NCBI GenBank assembly: GCA_964358855.1
Contig: CAYHQQ010000017.1
Span: 1 to 64,000 of the forward strand
Source of the DNA: UBA2396 sp038042175
Lineage (GTDB): Bacteria > Planctomycetota > Phycisphaerae > Phycisphaerales > UBA1924
Direction: 5' to 3'
Length of the DNA: 64,000 bases
Numbering within the stretch: the first letter of the stretch is position 1; each line of letters starts with the position of its first letter. The translations under genes were made by a program, and so were the position numbers. The notes below the pieces were generated by a model that was not told the origin of the DNA, ran no database searches, and was given only the letters and a program-made list of their open reading frames with translations. This document shows positions 46,044 through 55,479 of this stretch, one piece after another.

Positions 46044-46529
46044 TCAAGGACGCGGCGGCGAAATCGGCAGCAGCGTTCCCAGCATCGTGTCCCCTCTCGA
46101 GTGCGGCGCGGTGTGTCCCGCGCGACGACGCGTCTCGAACGCGGCCACATCCGTGATGGTTGTGCGCTTGAGAAAGTCCAAGTAGCGCCCGCGCATCCCC
46201 GTCCAGAATTCGTGCGCCGGACACGCCCGCTCGTCCGAGCACTCCGCCGTCCCCAGCATGCACCGCGGCAGAATCGACGTGTCGTCCAGCGCCATCGCCA
46301 GGTCATGGAGCGTGATCGAATCGCCCGAACGCGCCAGCACCACCCCGCCCCCGATCCCACGCTGCGTGACCAGCAGCCCCTTGCGCGCAAGCGCGTTGAT
46401 GATCTTGGCCAGATAAGGCGATGGAATGCCCGACGCCTCGGCGATGTCCTTCACCAGCACCGGCTTGTCGCCCGCCGTTGCCAGGAATCCCAGAGCGGTC
46501 GCGGCATATCCAGTGGCTTGATTCAACAT
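46044..46529 (-). CDS. Rrf2-family regulator next to the cbb3 operon, probable Fe-S sensor
   Basis: A 161-aa Rrf2 winged-helix regulator. The helix-turn-helix is VKDIAEASGIPSPYLAKIIN (about residues 26-46), and the wing has RGIGGGVVLAR. Three Cys, C90, C97 and C103 (C-x6-C-x5-C), match the cluster-binding loop of IscR/NsrR-type proteins. It would sense Fe-S status, NO or oxygen. GAGG precedes the ATG at 46529. It is divergent from ccoNO; the 324-bp gap has a GGATAGT-ACTATCC palindrome 47 bp from its start, so auto-regulation and control of cco are likely. Confidence 0.9.
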   Translation of the reverse strand: MLNQATGYAATALGFLATAGDKPVLVKDIAEASGIPSPYLAKIINALARKGLLVTQRGIGGGVVLARSGDSITLHDLAMALDDTSILPRCMLGTAECSDERACPAHEFWTGMRGRYLDFLKRTTITDVAAFETRRRAGHTAPHSRGDTMLGTLLPISPPRP

Positions 46530-46853
46530 GTGCGATCCTCGTGAGTGCGGTCAACGCCGATCATATGCGACAAACGGATAGTGAAGTCAACTATCCACCG
46601 CAACTTGAGACCGTGGAACGCCGCCCACGAATGTTCGTAAAACAATCGGGTATCAAAGTTGCCCTAAGCGCGAAATCCGTGAAAAGCCAAGAAGAATTCC
46701 GGACAAAAAGATCGAAAGTCTGACGGGTCCAGTTGACGGTGTGTTGAGGGGACGCCAATTATAGCCGACTTGAGGACAAGTATGTCCTCTTGTCGAGAAC
46801 AGAGCGTCTACGAACGCCAACCATGCGCTCGCACGCCCTCCAAGGAGCCCGGC
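46530..46853. promoter_or_regulatory. Shared regulatory region of rrf2 and ccoNO, with two palindromes
   Basis: Palindrome 1: GGATAGT, 7 bases, ACTATCC (46576-46596), a good Rrf2-type operator. Palindrome 2: GAGGACA, AGTA, TGTCCTC (46772-46789), 65 bp upstream of the ccoNO start. A TTGACG at 46733-46738 with AT-rich sequence at 46757-46763 is a weak promoter candidate for cco. Otherwise nothing. Confidence 0.6.
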
Positions 46854-49322
46854 ATGACCTCCACCGCTGCGACCCTGACACCTCTTGCAACCCCGGTGAC
46901 CAGGGACGAGCACGATGCTCGGATGGAATCCTTCACCTACGACGACAAAATCGTCCGCGCCTTCCTCACCGCCACCATGGTCTGGGGGCTCGTCGCCTTC
47001 CTCGCAGGCCTCATCATCGCCCTCGAACTCGTTCTCCCCATCGCCGTCGACTGGACCGTCGGCGGCGTCAAACCGCTCGGCTGGCTCAACTTCCTCGTCG
47101 GCACCAGCTTCCTCAACTTCGGCCGCCTCCGCCCACTCCACACCAACGCCGCCATCTTCGCCTTCGCCGGCAACGCCATCTTCTCCGCCGTCTACTACTC
47201 CACCCAGCGCCTCTGCAAAGCCCGCATGTTCAGCGACAAGCTCAGCTGGCTGCACTTCTGGGGCTGGCAGGCCATCATCGTCGCCGCCGCCCTCACCCTC
47301 CCTCTTGGCCTCACCCAGGGCAAGGAGTACGCCGAGCTCGAATGGCCCATCGACCTCTTGATCGCCGTCGTCTGGCTCGGCTTCTTCGGCGTCAACTTCT
47401 TCGGCACCCTCGCCCGCCGCCGCGAACGACACATGTACGTCGCCCTCTGGTTCTACATCGCCACCATCGTCACCGTCACCGTCCTCCACGTCTTCAACAG
47501 CATGTCCCTCCCCCTGGGCCTGGTCATCTACTTCAAAGAAGGCTACTGGCCCTCCTACGACCAGATCTTCAAAAGCTACTCCGTCTACGCGGGCGTTCAG
47601 GACGCCTTCATGCAATGGTGGTACGGCCACAACGCCGTCGCCTTCTTCCTCACCACCCCCTTCCTGGGCCTCATGTACTACTTCGTCCCCAAAGCCGCCG
47701 AACGCCCCGTCTTCAGCTACCGCCTCTCCATCCTCCACTTCTGGTCCCTCGTCTTCATCTACATCTGGGCCGGCCCGCACCACCTCCACTACACCGCCCT
47801 CCCCCAATGGGCCAGCACCCTGGGAATGCTCTTCTCCGTCATGCTCTGGATGCCCAGCTGGGGCGGCGGAATCAACGGCCTCATGACCCTCCGCGGCGTC
47901 TGGTGGAAGCTCCGCGACGACCCCGTCCTCAAGTTCTTCGTCGCCGGCATCACCTTCTACATGATGTCCACCTTCGAAGGTCCCCTCCTCTCCATCAAGT
48001 CCGTCAACTCCCTCTCCCACTACACCGACTGGACCATCGCCCACGTGCACTCAGGCGCCCTGGGCTGGAACGGCCTCATGACCTTCGGCATGATGTACTG
48101 GCTCCTCCCCCGCCTCTTCCAGACACCCCTGTGGAGCAAAAAACTCTCCGAGTACCACTTCTGGGTCGCCACCCTTGGCATCCTGGGCTACGTCATCCCC
48201 ATCTACTGGGCCGGCATCAGCCAGGGCCTCATGTGGCGCGCCTTCAACGAGAGCGGCGACCTGAAGTACCCCGATTTCGTCGAGACCGTCGTCCGCCTCA
48301 TGCCCTTCTACTGGCTTCGCGTGGGCGGCGGGATCCTCTTCATTTCCGGCGCCGTCATGTGCGCCGTCAACTTCTACATGACCTGGCGCGCCCGCCCCGC
48401 AACCTACGAAGAAGTCGTCCACTATGCCCCGCCCCTCTCCAAGAACTTCCAAGGCGCCGGTCCCCCCAGGAGCCGCCTCGAAAACAACATCGGCATGGGC
48501 AAGAAGCTCGACGTCTGGATGAGCGCCTGGTGGCACCGTGTCTGGGAACGCCGCCCCGCCAAGTTCACCATCATGGTCATCATCGCCGTCGTCGTCGCCT
48601 CCGCCTTCGAGATGATCCCCACCTTCATCATCCGCAGCAACGTCCCCTCCATCTGGAGCGTCAAGCCCTACACCCCGCTCGAACTCGCCGGACGCGACAT
48701 CTACCTCGCCGAAGGTTGCTACAACTGCCACAGCCAGATGGTCCGCCCGCTCTACCACGAGACCGCCCGCTTCGGTGAGTACAGCAAGCCCGGCGAGTCC
48801 GTCTACGACCATCCCTTCCAGTGGGGCAGCCGGCGCATCGGCCCCGATCTCGCCCGCGAGTTCCGACGAAACTCCAGCGCCTACTGGCAGTACCTGCACC
48901 TCGAAAACCCACGCCAGTCCACCGAAGGCTCGATCATGCCCGCCTACGCCTTCCTCCTCGAGGACGATCTCGACTTCCGTTCCATCCAGGGACGCGTTCG
49001 CGCCATGGCCATGCTCGGCGTTCCCTATGCCGAGATGGTCAAGGACGGCGCCGCCGAGGCCGACGCCCGCGCCCAAGCCCTGATCGTCGCCCAGGCCATC
49101 CGCACCCAGGCCGGTCAGGGTGCCGTCGCCCCCTCGCTCGAGAACAAAAAGGTCGTCGCCCTCATCGCCTACATCCTCCGCCTCGGCCAGGACATCAATG
49201 GCACCAGGTCCCCCGTCGCCCTTCCGCTCCCACCCGCCCCACCCGTAGTTCCCGTGATTCCTGCTGTGCCCGCGGCGCCGGCCGTGCCCGTCACGCCCGC
49301 CGCCCAAGGAGCTGCAAAATGA
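46854..49322 (+). CDS. ccoNO: Fused cbb3 cytochrome oxidase subunits I and II
   Basis: An 822-aa fusion of CcoN and CcoO. The CcoN part (to about residue 525) has the heme/Cu ligands in LRPLHTNAAIFAF, WWYGHNAVAFFL, GPHHLHYTALPQW and IAHVHSGALGWNG. The CcoO part begins after a linker near residue 545, with its own helix (about 570-590) and the heme c site at C622-x-x-C625-H626, and the Met ligand in GSIMPAYAFL. Together they form the catalytic core of a high-affinity oxygen reductase in the membrane. The C-terminus is Pro/Ala-rich. AAGGAG precedes the ATG. The stop overlaps ccoQ by ATGA. Confidence 0.96.
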   Translation: MTSTAATLTPLATPVTRDEHDARMESFTYDDKIVRAFLTATMVWGLVAFLAGLIIALELVLPIAVDWTVGGVKPLGWLNFLVGTSFLNFGRLRPLHTNAAIFAFAGNAIFSAVYYSTQRLCKARMFSDKLSWLHFWGWQAIIVAAALTLPLGLTQGKEYAELEWPIDLLIAVVWLGFFGVNFFGTLARRRERHMYVALWFYIATIVTVTVLHVFNSMSLPLGLVIYFKEGYWPSYDQIFKSYSVYAGVQDAFMQWWYGHNAVAFFLTTPFLGLMYYFVPKAAERPVFSYRLSILHFWSLVFIYIWAGPHHLHYTALPQWASTLGMLFSVMLWMPSWGGGINGLMTLRGVWWKLRDDPVLKFFVAGITFYMMSTFEGPLLSIKSVNSLSHYTDWTIAHVHSGALGWNGLMTFGMMYWLLPRLFQTPLWSKKLSEYHFWVATLGILGYVIPIYWAGISQGLMWRAFNESGDLKYPDFVETVVRLMPFYWLRVGGGILFISGAVMCAVNFYMTWRARPATYEEVVHYAPPLSKNFQGAGPPRSRLENNIGMGKKLDVWMSAWWHRVWERRPAKFTIMVIIAVVVASAFEMIPTFIIRSNVPSIWSVKPYTPLELAGRDIYLAEGCYNCHSQMVRPLYHETARFGEYSKPGESVYDHPFQWGSRRIGPDLAREFRRNSSAYWQYLHLENPRQSTEGSIMPAYAFLLEDDLDFRSIQGRVRAMAMLGVPYAEMVKDGAAEADARAQALIVAQAIRTQAGQGAVAPSLENKKVVALIAYILRLGQDINGTRSPVALPLPPAPPVVPVIPAVPAAPAVPVTPAAQGAAK

Positions 49323-49480
49323 GGCTCTCCGACATCGTCGGACATCTCGACCTCGCCGCCTGGCCCCAGATGGCCCTGGTCGTCTTTCTCACCGTCTTCT
49401 TCGCCGTCTCCTGGCGCGAATGGCGCCGCCCCAAAGCAGAACACGATCACGCGGCCGCCATCCCCTTTGACGAGGAATGA
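49319..49480 (+). CDS. ccoQ: CcoQ-like small cbb3 subunit
   Basis: A 53-aa protein with one helix (WPQMALVVFLTVFFAVSW) followed by REWRRPKAE, the usual CcoQ layout. It overlaps the ccoNO stop by ATGA and is followed 3 bp later by ccoP. CcoQ helps stabilise the assembled oxidase. Confidence 0.85.
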   Translation: MRLSDIVGHLDLAAWPQMALVVFLTVFFAVSWREWRRPKAEHDHAAAIPFDEE

Positions 49481-49483
49481 ACC

Positions 49484-50152
49484 ATGAGCACCACCTCCAT
49501 CGGATCAACCGCCAACCACCCACAGCCCCACTCCCACGCCGACCCCCACGCCGACCACGACGCCGGCCTCTCCATGGTCCCCACGCGCCAGGTCATGGAC
49601 CACGAGTACGACGGCATCCAGGAATACGACAACCCCACCCCCGGCTGGTGGCACCTCATCTTCCTCGCCTCCACGCTCTTCGCCTTCCCCTACATCATCT
49701 ACTACGAGACCAACTCCGACGTCCCCTCCGTCACCGACTCCTACGAGCAGGACAAGGCCGAACATCTCAACCGCGAGTTCGCCCTCCTGGGACCACTCCA
49801 GATGGACGAGCCCACCATCCTCCGCATGATGCAAGATGCCAAGTGGATGGAAAAAGCCGGCCGCCTCTTCGCCACCAACTGCGCCCAGTGCCACGGTGCC
49901 CTTGGCCAAGGCCTCGTCGGCCCCAACATGACCGACGACCACTACAAAAACCTCAAGGTCCTCACCGACATGACCAAGGTCATCAGCAACGGTGCCGCCC
50001 AGGGCGCCATGCCCCCCTGGAAAGGCACGCTCAGCGACAACAACATCGTCCTGGTCTCCGCCTACATGGCCAACCTCCGAGGCAAAAACCTCCCCAGCAC
50101 CCGGCCTCCCGAAGGCGACCCGATCGCCCCGTGGCCAAAGCCCAAGCAGTAA
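49484..50152 (+). CDS. ccoP: cbb3 oxidase subunit III with a single heme c
   Basis: A 222-aa CcoP: N-terminal His/Asp-rich tract, then EYDNPTPGWWHLIFLASTLF with one helix, and one cytochrome c domain with C133-x-x-C136-H137 and a Met ligand in GAMPPWKG. Classical CcoP has two heme c domains and about 300 aa; here the second is missing, as reported in some other phyla. It passes electrons to the CcoO/CcoN core. Confidence 0.93.
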   Translation: MSTTSIGSTANHPQPHSHADPHADHDAGLSMVPTRQVMDHEYDGIQEYDNPTPGWWHLIFLASTLFAFPYIIYYETNSDVPSVTDSYEQDKAEHLNREFALLGPLQMDEPTILRMMQDAKWMEKAGRLFATNCAQCHGALGQGLVGPNMTDDHYKNLKVLTDMTKVISNGAAQGAMPPWKGTLSDNNIVLVSAYMANLRGKNLPSTRPPEGDPIAPWPKPKQ

Positions 50153-50194
50153 CGCCTCGCCCCCGTACCATGCCCCTCCCCACGTGAGCGCTCA

Positions 50195-51649
50195 ATGTCC
50201 AACATGCCAACCCTGATCGAGCCACGCGAGCGGGTGCTCTCGACCTTGAACAAGGACGGCAGCAGGCGCTGGCTCAAACCCAGGGTCTCCAGAGGCAGCC
50301 TCTGGCGATCTCGCCGCGCCCTGGCCTGGATCCTCATCGCCATCTTCGTCGCACTGCCCCTCCTGCGGATCAACAGCCGACCCGCCATCCTCCTCGACGT
50401 CGTCAAACGCGAGTTCACCTTCTTCGGCAAGGTCTTCCTCCCCACCGACACGCTCCTCATGGCCCTGCTCATGCTGAGCCTCTTCCTCACCGTCTTCCTC
50501 GTCACCGCCCTCTTCGGCCGCGTCTGGTGCGGCTGGGCTTGCCCCCAGACCGTCTACATGGAATTCGTCTTCCGCCCCCTCGAACGCTGGGCCGAAGGCG
50601 AGCCCGGACGCACCAAAAAACACGACGCCTACCTGGGCCTCCGCCAGGGCATCAAGTACGCCCTCTACGCCCTCATCTCCGTCGCCCTCGCGCACGTCTT
50701 CCTCTCCTACTTCGTCGGCTGGGAACGCCTCATCCACTGGATGATCGGCTCCCCCTTCAACCACGTCGCCGGCTTCATCACCGTCCTCCTGGTCTCCGCC
50801 CTCATGATGTTCGACTTCGCATACTTCCGCGAACAAACCTGCATCGTCGCCTGCCCCTACGGCCGCTTCCAGTCCGTCCTCCTCGACCGCAAGTCCACCA
50901 TCGTCGCCTACGACCTCACCCGCGGCGAACCCCGCGGCAAACTCTCCAAGTCCCACCCCGACGTCCCCCTCCCCGTCATGGGCCAGCCTGAGCCACACGC
51001 GGCCTCACACACCGGCGACTGCGTCGACTGCGGCCTCTGCGTCCAGACCTGCCCCACCGGAATCGACATCCGCGAAGGCCTCCAGATGGAGTGCATCAAC
51101 TGCACCCAGTGCATCGACGCCTGCGACGCCGTCATGACCCGCGTCAAACGCCCCACCGGCCTCATCCGCCTCGCCTCCCTCGACGAAATCGAAGGCAAAA
51201 AGCAGTCCGCCTTCCGCCCCCGCCTCTTCATCTACCCCCTCGCCCTGGTCATCTCCCTGGGCTCGTTCATCACCCTCCTGGCCATGTCAAAGCCCGCCGA
51301 CGTCACCTTCCTCCGCGCCCGCGGACTCCCCTACAACCTGCTCCTCTCCGGCGAGATCGCCAACACCCTCCGCGTGAAAATCACCAACCGCACCGACGAG
51401 CCACGCGACTACTCCATCTCCATCGCCGGCGCCGACGACCTGCGACTCGAGATCGCCGAAAACCCCATGCACGTCGCCGCCGGTCAGATGCGCGAAGAAC
51501 CCATGCTCGTCGTCGGCCCCGCCTCCATGTTCACCAAAGGCCGCGCCACCATCAACGTCACCATCTCCGACGGCGGTCAGTTCACCCAGCAGCTCACCTA
51601 CGGCCTGCTCGGCCCCTCCATCGCACCCGCGCCAGGAGCCCCACGATGA
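50195..51649 (+). CDS. ccoG: cbb3 oxidase assembly ferredoxin-type protein CcoG
   Basis: A 484-aa CcoG (RdxA/FixG), a membrane protein with two 4Fe-4S clusters that reduces copper for oxidase assembly. The Cys motifs are CVDCGLCVQTCP (from C276) and CINCTQCIDAC; the membrane domain has the WCGWACPQTVYMEF and CIVACPYGRFQ motifs. The C-terminal 110 residues form the Ig-like domain. The stop overlaps ccoH by ATGA. Confidence 0.96.
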   Translation: MSNMPTLIEPRERVLSTLNKDGSRRWLKPRVSRGSLWRSRRALAWILIAIFVALPLLRINSRPAILLDVVKREFTFFGKVFLPTDTLLMALLMLSLFLTVFLVTALFGRVWCGWACPQTVYMEFVFRPLERWAEGEPGRTKKHDAYLGLRQGIKYALYALISVALAHVFLSYFVGWERLIHWMIGSPFNHVAGFITVLLVSALMMFDFAYFREQTCIVACPYGRFQSVLLDRKSTIVAYDLTRGEPRGKLSKSHPDVPLPVMGQPEPHAASHTGDCVDCGLCVQTCPTGIDIREGLQMECINCTQCIDACDAVMTRVKRPTGLIRLASLDEIEGKKQSAFRPRLFIYPLALVISLGSFITLLAMSKPADVTFLRARGLPYNLLLSGEIANTLRVKITNRTDEPRDYSISIAGADDLRLEIAENPMHVAAGQMREEPMLVVGPASMFTKGRATINVTISDGGQFTQQLTYGLLGPSIAPAPGAPR

Positions 51650-52170
51650 GCCAGGCCTCCATCACCGCACTCCCAAGCCCCCGCGGACGAATCTGGCCCA
51701 GGCTCGTCATCGGACTGCTCACCGTCCACTCCGCCGGAATGATCACCGCCGTCGTCATCGCCGCCCGCAGCGGCCCCCCCGAGGTCGAGCCCCGTTTCTA
51801 CGAAAGAGCCCTCGCCTGGGACGCCACCTCCGCTCAGCGTGACAAGAGCCGCGCGCTGGGCTGGCACGTCGCGTGGGACGGAACAACCGGCGCTCCCGGC
51901 CAGGTCGGCGTGCGACTCACCGACGCCGCGGGCAAGCCCATCGACGGCGCAACCTGCGAGGTCGAGTTCTTCCATCGTGCCCACTCGCGCGAACGCATCT
52001 CCACCGTCCTCACTCCCGCCCCAGGCGCCCGCTACCTCATTCCCGTCAGCCTCAAACGCTCCGGCGAACACGAGTTCCGCCTGGTCGTTCGCCGCGGCAC
52101 CGACGTCTTCACCAGCATCGACCTCGCGTGGATTCGCCCCGCCACCCTACCCAGAGGTGACGCACCATGA
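51646..52170 (+). CDS. ccoH: FixH/CcoH-like oxidase assembly protein
   Basis: A 174-aa protein with one N-terminal helix (WPRLVIGLLTVHSAGMITAV), then the FixH sequence EPRFYERALAWDATSAQRDK and a beta-rich periplasmic domain. It is thought to help CcoI load copper. It is overlapped by ATGA at both ends. Confidence 0.9.
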   Translation: MSQASITALPSPRGRIWPRLVIGLLTVHSAGMITAVVIAARSGPPEVEPRFYERALAWDATSAQRDKSRALGWHVAWDGTTGAPGQVGVRLTDAAGKPIDGATCEVEFFHRAHSRERISTVLTPAPGARYLIPVSLKRSGEHEFRLVVRRGTDVFTSIDLAWIRPATLPRGDAP

Positions 52171-52934
52171 TGCCGCTCCTGGGCGCCATCCTGCTCGCCA
52201 GCCTCGTCGGAAGCACCCACTGCGTCGGCATGTGCGGAGCCTTCGTCACCCTCGCCGTCGGCGCCCCCGACGCCCGGGCCGTCAGCGCCTGGCGCCTCCA
52301 ATCCGCCTATCACCTCGGCCGCCTGACCACCTACACCTCCGTCGGTGCCCTCGCCGGCCTCATCGGCAGTGCAATCGACCTCAGCGCCATGCTCGTGGGC
52401 GTGCAGAATCTCGCCCTCATGGTCTCCGCGTCCCTCGTGGGCCTCTTCGCTTCCTTCCGCCTTCTCGCCCTCGCCGGCGTCCGCCTCCCAAGACACGTCT
52501 TCCCCGCCGCTTGGACGCGCCTCGTCGAGCATGGCCACCGCGCCGCCTGGACGCTCACGCCAGTCCCTCGCGCCGCCGCCATCGGCGCTCTCACAACCCT
52601 CCTCCCCTGCGGCTGGCTCTACGCCTTCGTCGCCATCGCCCTGGGCATGGGCGGCCCCGCCCCCGCCGCCCTGGTCATGGTCGCCTTCTGGATCGGCACC
52701 GTCCCGCTCCTCGCCGCCGTCGGCATGGGCGCTCGCAAACTCGTCGCACGCCCCGGCTCGTTCATCCCAGTCGCCACCACCGTCGTGCTCCTCCTCATCA
52801 GCGCCGCCACGCTCGCCGGTCGCGGCCGCATCCTGGGCCTCACGCTCCCCGGCGTCTCCTCCAATCTCGCCGGCGCCCCCATCTGTCACCCCGCCATCGC
52901 CGCCGATGCTCCACATCCACTCACCACTCCCTGA
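52167..52934 (+). CDS. TauE/SafE-like membrane protein of the cco operon (COG2836 type)
   Basis: A 255-aa protein with about six helices. The paired Cys/Gly motifs GSTHCVGMCGAF (about residues 16-27) and LLPCGWLYAF (about 145-154) are typical of the UreH/DsbD-like domain often called sulfite exporter. Genes of this family are commonly found between ccoH and ccoI. A role in copper or thiol delivery to the oxidase is an inference. Confidence 0.88.
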   Translation: MMPLLGAILLASLVGSTHCVGMCGAFVTLAVGAPDARAVSAWRLQSAYHLGRLTTYTSVGALAGLIGSAIDLSAMLVGVQNLALMVSASLVGLFASFRLLALAGVRLPRHVFPAAWTRLVEHGHRAAWTLTPVPRAAAIGALTTLLPCGWLYAFVAIALGMGGPAPAALVMVAFWIGTVPLLAAVGMGARKLVARPGSFIPVATTVVLLLISAATLAGRGRILGLTLPGVSSNLAGAPICHPAIAADAPHPLTTP

Positions 52935-52947
52935 GTCGTCGTCACCC

Positions 52948-55479
52948 ATGTCCGTCATCGAACGCGTCCATCACGATCAACTCCTCCGCGACGATCCTCG
53001 CGCCGCCCTCCTTTGCACCCACTGCTCCCTCGATGTCCCACCCGGACTCATCGACGAGGGCGCCGATCACCAGTTCTGCTGCCAGGGTTGCCGTGCCGCA
53101 CACGCCGTCATCCACTCCTGCGGCCTTGAAGCCTACTACCGAATCCTCTCCACCTCCGGCGACCACGCTCCCACTGCGGCCGCCGCCCCGCGCGCGTTCG
53201 AGGCCTACGACGACCCCACCTTCACCTCCCTCTACACCCGCGAAGTCGAAGGCAACCAGCGCGAAGTCCAATTCACCCTCGATGGCGTCCACTGCGGCGC
53301 CTGCCTCTGGCTCATCGAAAAACTCCCCGTCATGGTCCCCGGCGTCACCCAGGCCCGCCTCCACATCCGCGCCGGCCTCGTCTCCATCGTCCTCGACCCC
53401 GCCATCGTCAAAGTCTCCGCCGTCGCCTCCGCCCTCGCAACCCTGGGCTACACACCCCACCCCGCCAAAGAACGCTCCATCCGCGACCACCGCACCCGCG
53501 AAGACCGAAAGCTCCTCATCTCCATCGCCATCGCCGGCGCCTGCGCCGGAAACGTCATGATGCTCGCCTTCGCCCTCTACGGCGGGTTCTTCGACGGCAT
53601 GTCCTCTGGCTACCAGTGGCTCTTCCGAGGCCTCTCCGCCGCCCTGGGCACCCTCTCCCTCTGCTGGCCCGGCGCCGTCTTCTTCCGCTCCGCCCTCGCC
53701 TCCATTCGCACCAAGACACCCAACATCGACGTCCCCATCGTCCTCGCCCTCCTCGCCGGCGGCATCGCCGGCGTCGTCAACACCATCCTCGCACGCGGTG
53801 AGCTCTACTTCGACTCCCTCACCATGCTCGTGCTCCTCCTCCTCTTCGGCCGCTTCGTCAGCCACAAGCACCAGCGCTGGGCCACCGACTCCGTCGAACT
53901 CCTCTACTCCATCACCCCCTTCTCCGCCCGTCGCATCAACGCCGACGCCAGCATCACGGACGTCCCCGCCGAAGCCCTCGCCGTGGGAGACATCGTCGAA
54001 GTCCGCGGCAACGAATCCGTCCCCGTCGACGGCGTCGTCGTTTCCGGTCGGTCCTCCATCAACCTCTCACTCCTCTCGGGTGAATCGCGTGGCGTCTCCG
54101 TCGCCGAGGGCTCGAACGTGCTCGCAGGCGGCATCAACCTCGCTTCGCCCATCCAGGTTCGCGCGACGGCCACCGGTCAGGGCACCCGCGCCGGCCGCCT
54201 CATGCAACTCGTCGGCGACGCCGCCGCCCGCCGCGCCCGCATCATCCGCTTCACCGACGCCATCGCCGGCCGCTTCATCCTCGTCGTCACCCTGCTCGCC
54301 GCCTTCACCTTCCTCTGGTGGCTCCCACGCAGCACCTCCGCCGCCATCGACAACACCATCGCCCTCCTCATCGTCACCTGTCCCTGCGCCCTGGGTCTCG
54401 CCGCTCCCATCGCCGTCGGCCTCACCATCGGTCGCGCCAGCAAAGACGGCGTCCTCATCAAAGGCGGCGACGCCCTCGAAACCCTCGCCACCCCAGGCAC
54501 CATCATCCTCGACAAAACCGGCACCCTCACCGAAGGCAAGCCCCGCGTCGTGCAACTCATTGGTGACCCCGCCGCTCTCGCCCTCGCCGCCGCTCTCGAG
54601 GCCGGCGTCTCCCACCCCGTCGCCGCCGCCATCTGCCACGCCTCCCCGGCTTGCGACCTTCTCGCAACCAGCATCCGCCACGAGGCCGGCGTCGGCGTCA
54701 GTGGAACCGTCGAGCATCACGACGTCTTCGTCGGCTCCGAAGCCGCCGCCCTCAAACGCGCCCGCCGCAGCGATGTCGCCCCTGCCGATTTCGAAGCCCT
54801 CCGCGCTCAGGGCCTCTCCCCCGTCGCCATCGTCGTCGACGCCACGCTCACCACCGCCATCGGCATCGGCGATCGTCTCCGCCCCGAAGCCAAACGCTCC
54901 ATCGCCGCCCTCCGCGCCAAAGGCTGGAACATCGAGATCCTCTCGGGCGATCACGATGGCATCGTCAAAGCAGTGGGGGCCTCCCTCGACATCCCGCAAG
55001 AGTCCTGCCACGGCGGCGCCACTCCCGAAGCCAAGCTCGCCTACATCAACAAGAAGCGACTCGATGCCCGCACCATCGTCATGGTCGGCGACGGCGTCAA
55101 CGACGCCGCCGCTCTCGCCGCCGCCTCCGTCGGCATCGCCGTCCAAGGCGGCGCCGAAGCCAGCCTCGCCGCCGCCGACATCTACATCTCCAGGTCCGGC
55201 CTCTCCCCCATCCTCCAGCTCATCGACGCCGGCCCCCGCACCCTGCGCACCATCCACGCCATCCTCGCCGTCTCCCTCGTCTACAACATCATCGCCGGCG
55301 CCCTCGCCATGACCGGCACCATCCACCCGATGATCGCCGCCGCCCTGATGCCCCTGAGCTCCCTCTCCGTCATCACCGTCGCCGTCCGCTCCCGTGCGTG
55401 GCCCAAACCCGCGAAGCGAGAACCCACAGCCAGCCAGCCGCCAATGCGCAACGCCCCAAGGAGCATCCCATGTCCGTAA
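52948..55479 (+). CDS. ccoI: Copper-transporting P1B-type ATPase CcoI
   Basis: An 843-aa P1B ATPase exporting Cu(I) for cbb3 oxidase. N-terminal Cys cluster CTHC (C23, C26) and CCQGC (C44, C45, C48), then an HMA domain with GVHCGACLW (C116, C119), membrane CPC at 478-480, DKTGT with the phosphorylated D522, and the hinge GDGVND. The extra N-terminal Cys cluster is typical of FixI/CcoI. An upstream in-frame ATG within the TauE-like gene is less likely. The 3' end overlaps ccoS by 10 bp. Confidence 0.95.
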   Translation: MSVIERVHHDQLLRDDPRAALLCTHCSLDVPPGLIDEGADHQFCCQGCRAAHAVIHSCGLEAYYRILSTSGDHAPTAAAAPRAFEAYDDPTFTSLYTREVEGNQREVQFTLDGVHCGACLWLIEKLPVMVPGVTQARLHIRAGLVSIVLDPAIVKVSAVASALATLGYTPHPAKERSIRDHRTREDRKLLISIAIAGACAGNVMMLAFALYGGFFDGMSSGYQWLFRGLSAALGTLSLCWPGAVFFRSALASIRTKTPNIDVPIVLALLAGGIAGVVNTILARGELYFDSLTMLVLLLLFGRFVSHKHQRWATDSVELLYSITPFSARRINADASITDVPAEALAVGDIVEVRGNESVPVDGVVVSGRSSINLSLLSGESRGVSVAEGSNVLAGGINLASPIQVRATATGQGTRAGRLMQLVGDAAARRARIIRFTDAIAGRFILVVTLLAAFTFLWWLPRSTSAAIDNTIALLIVTCPCALGLAAPIAVGLTIGRASKDGVLIKGGDALETLATPGTIILDKTGTLTEGKPRVVQLIGDPAALALAAALEAGVSHPVAAAICHASPACDLLATSIRHEAGVGVSGTVEHHDVFVGSEAAALKRARRSDVAPADFEALRAQGLSPVAIVVDATLTTAIGIGDRLRPEAKRSIAALRAKGWNIEILSGDHDGIVKAVGASLDIPQESCHGGATPEAKLAYINKKRLDARTIVMVGDGVNDAAALAAASVGIAVQGGAEASLAAADIYISRSGLSPILQLIDAGPRTLRTIHAILAVSLVYNIIAGALAMTGTIHPMIAAALMPLSSLSVITVAVRSRAWPKPAKREPTASQPPMRNAPRSIPCP

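Noticed and set aside
46653..48050. 465-codon Gly/Asp/Glu-rich frame opposite ccoNO
   Set aside because: Low-complexity mirror of ccoNO codons; no start context.
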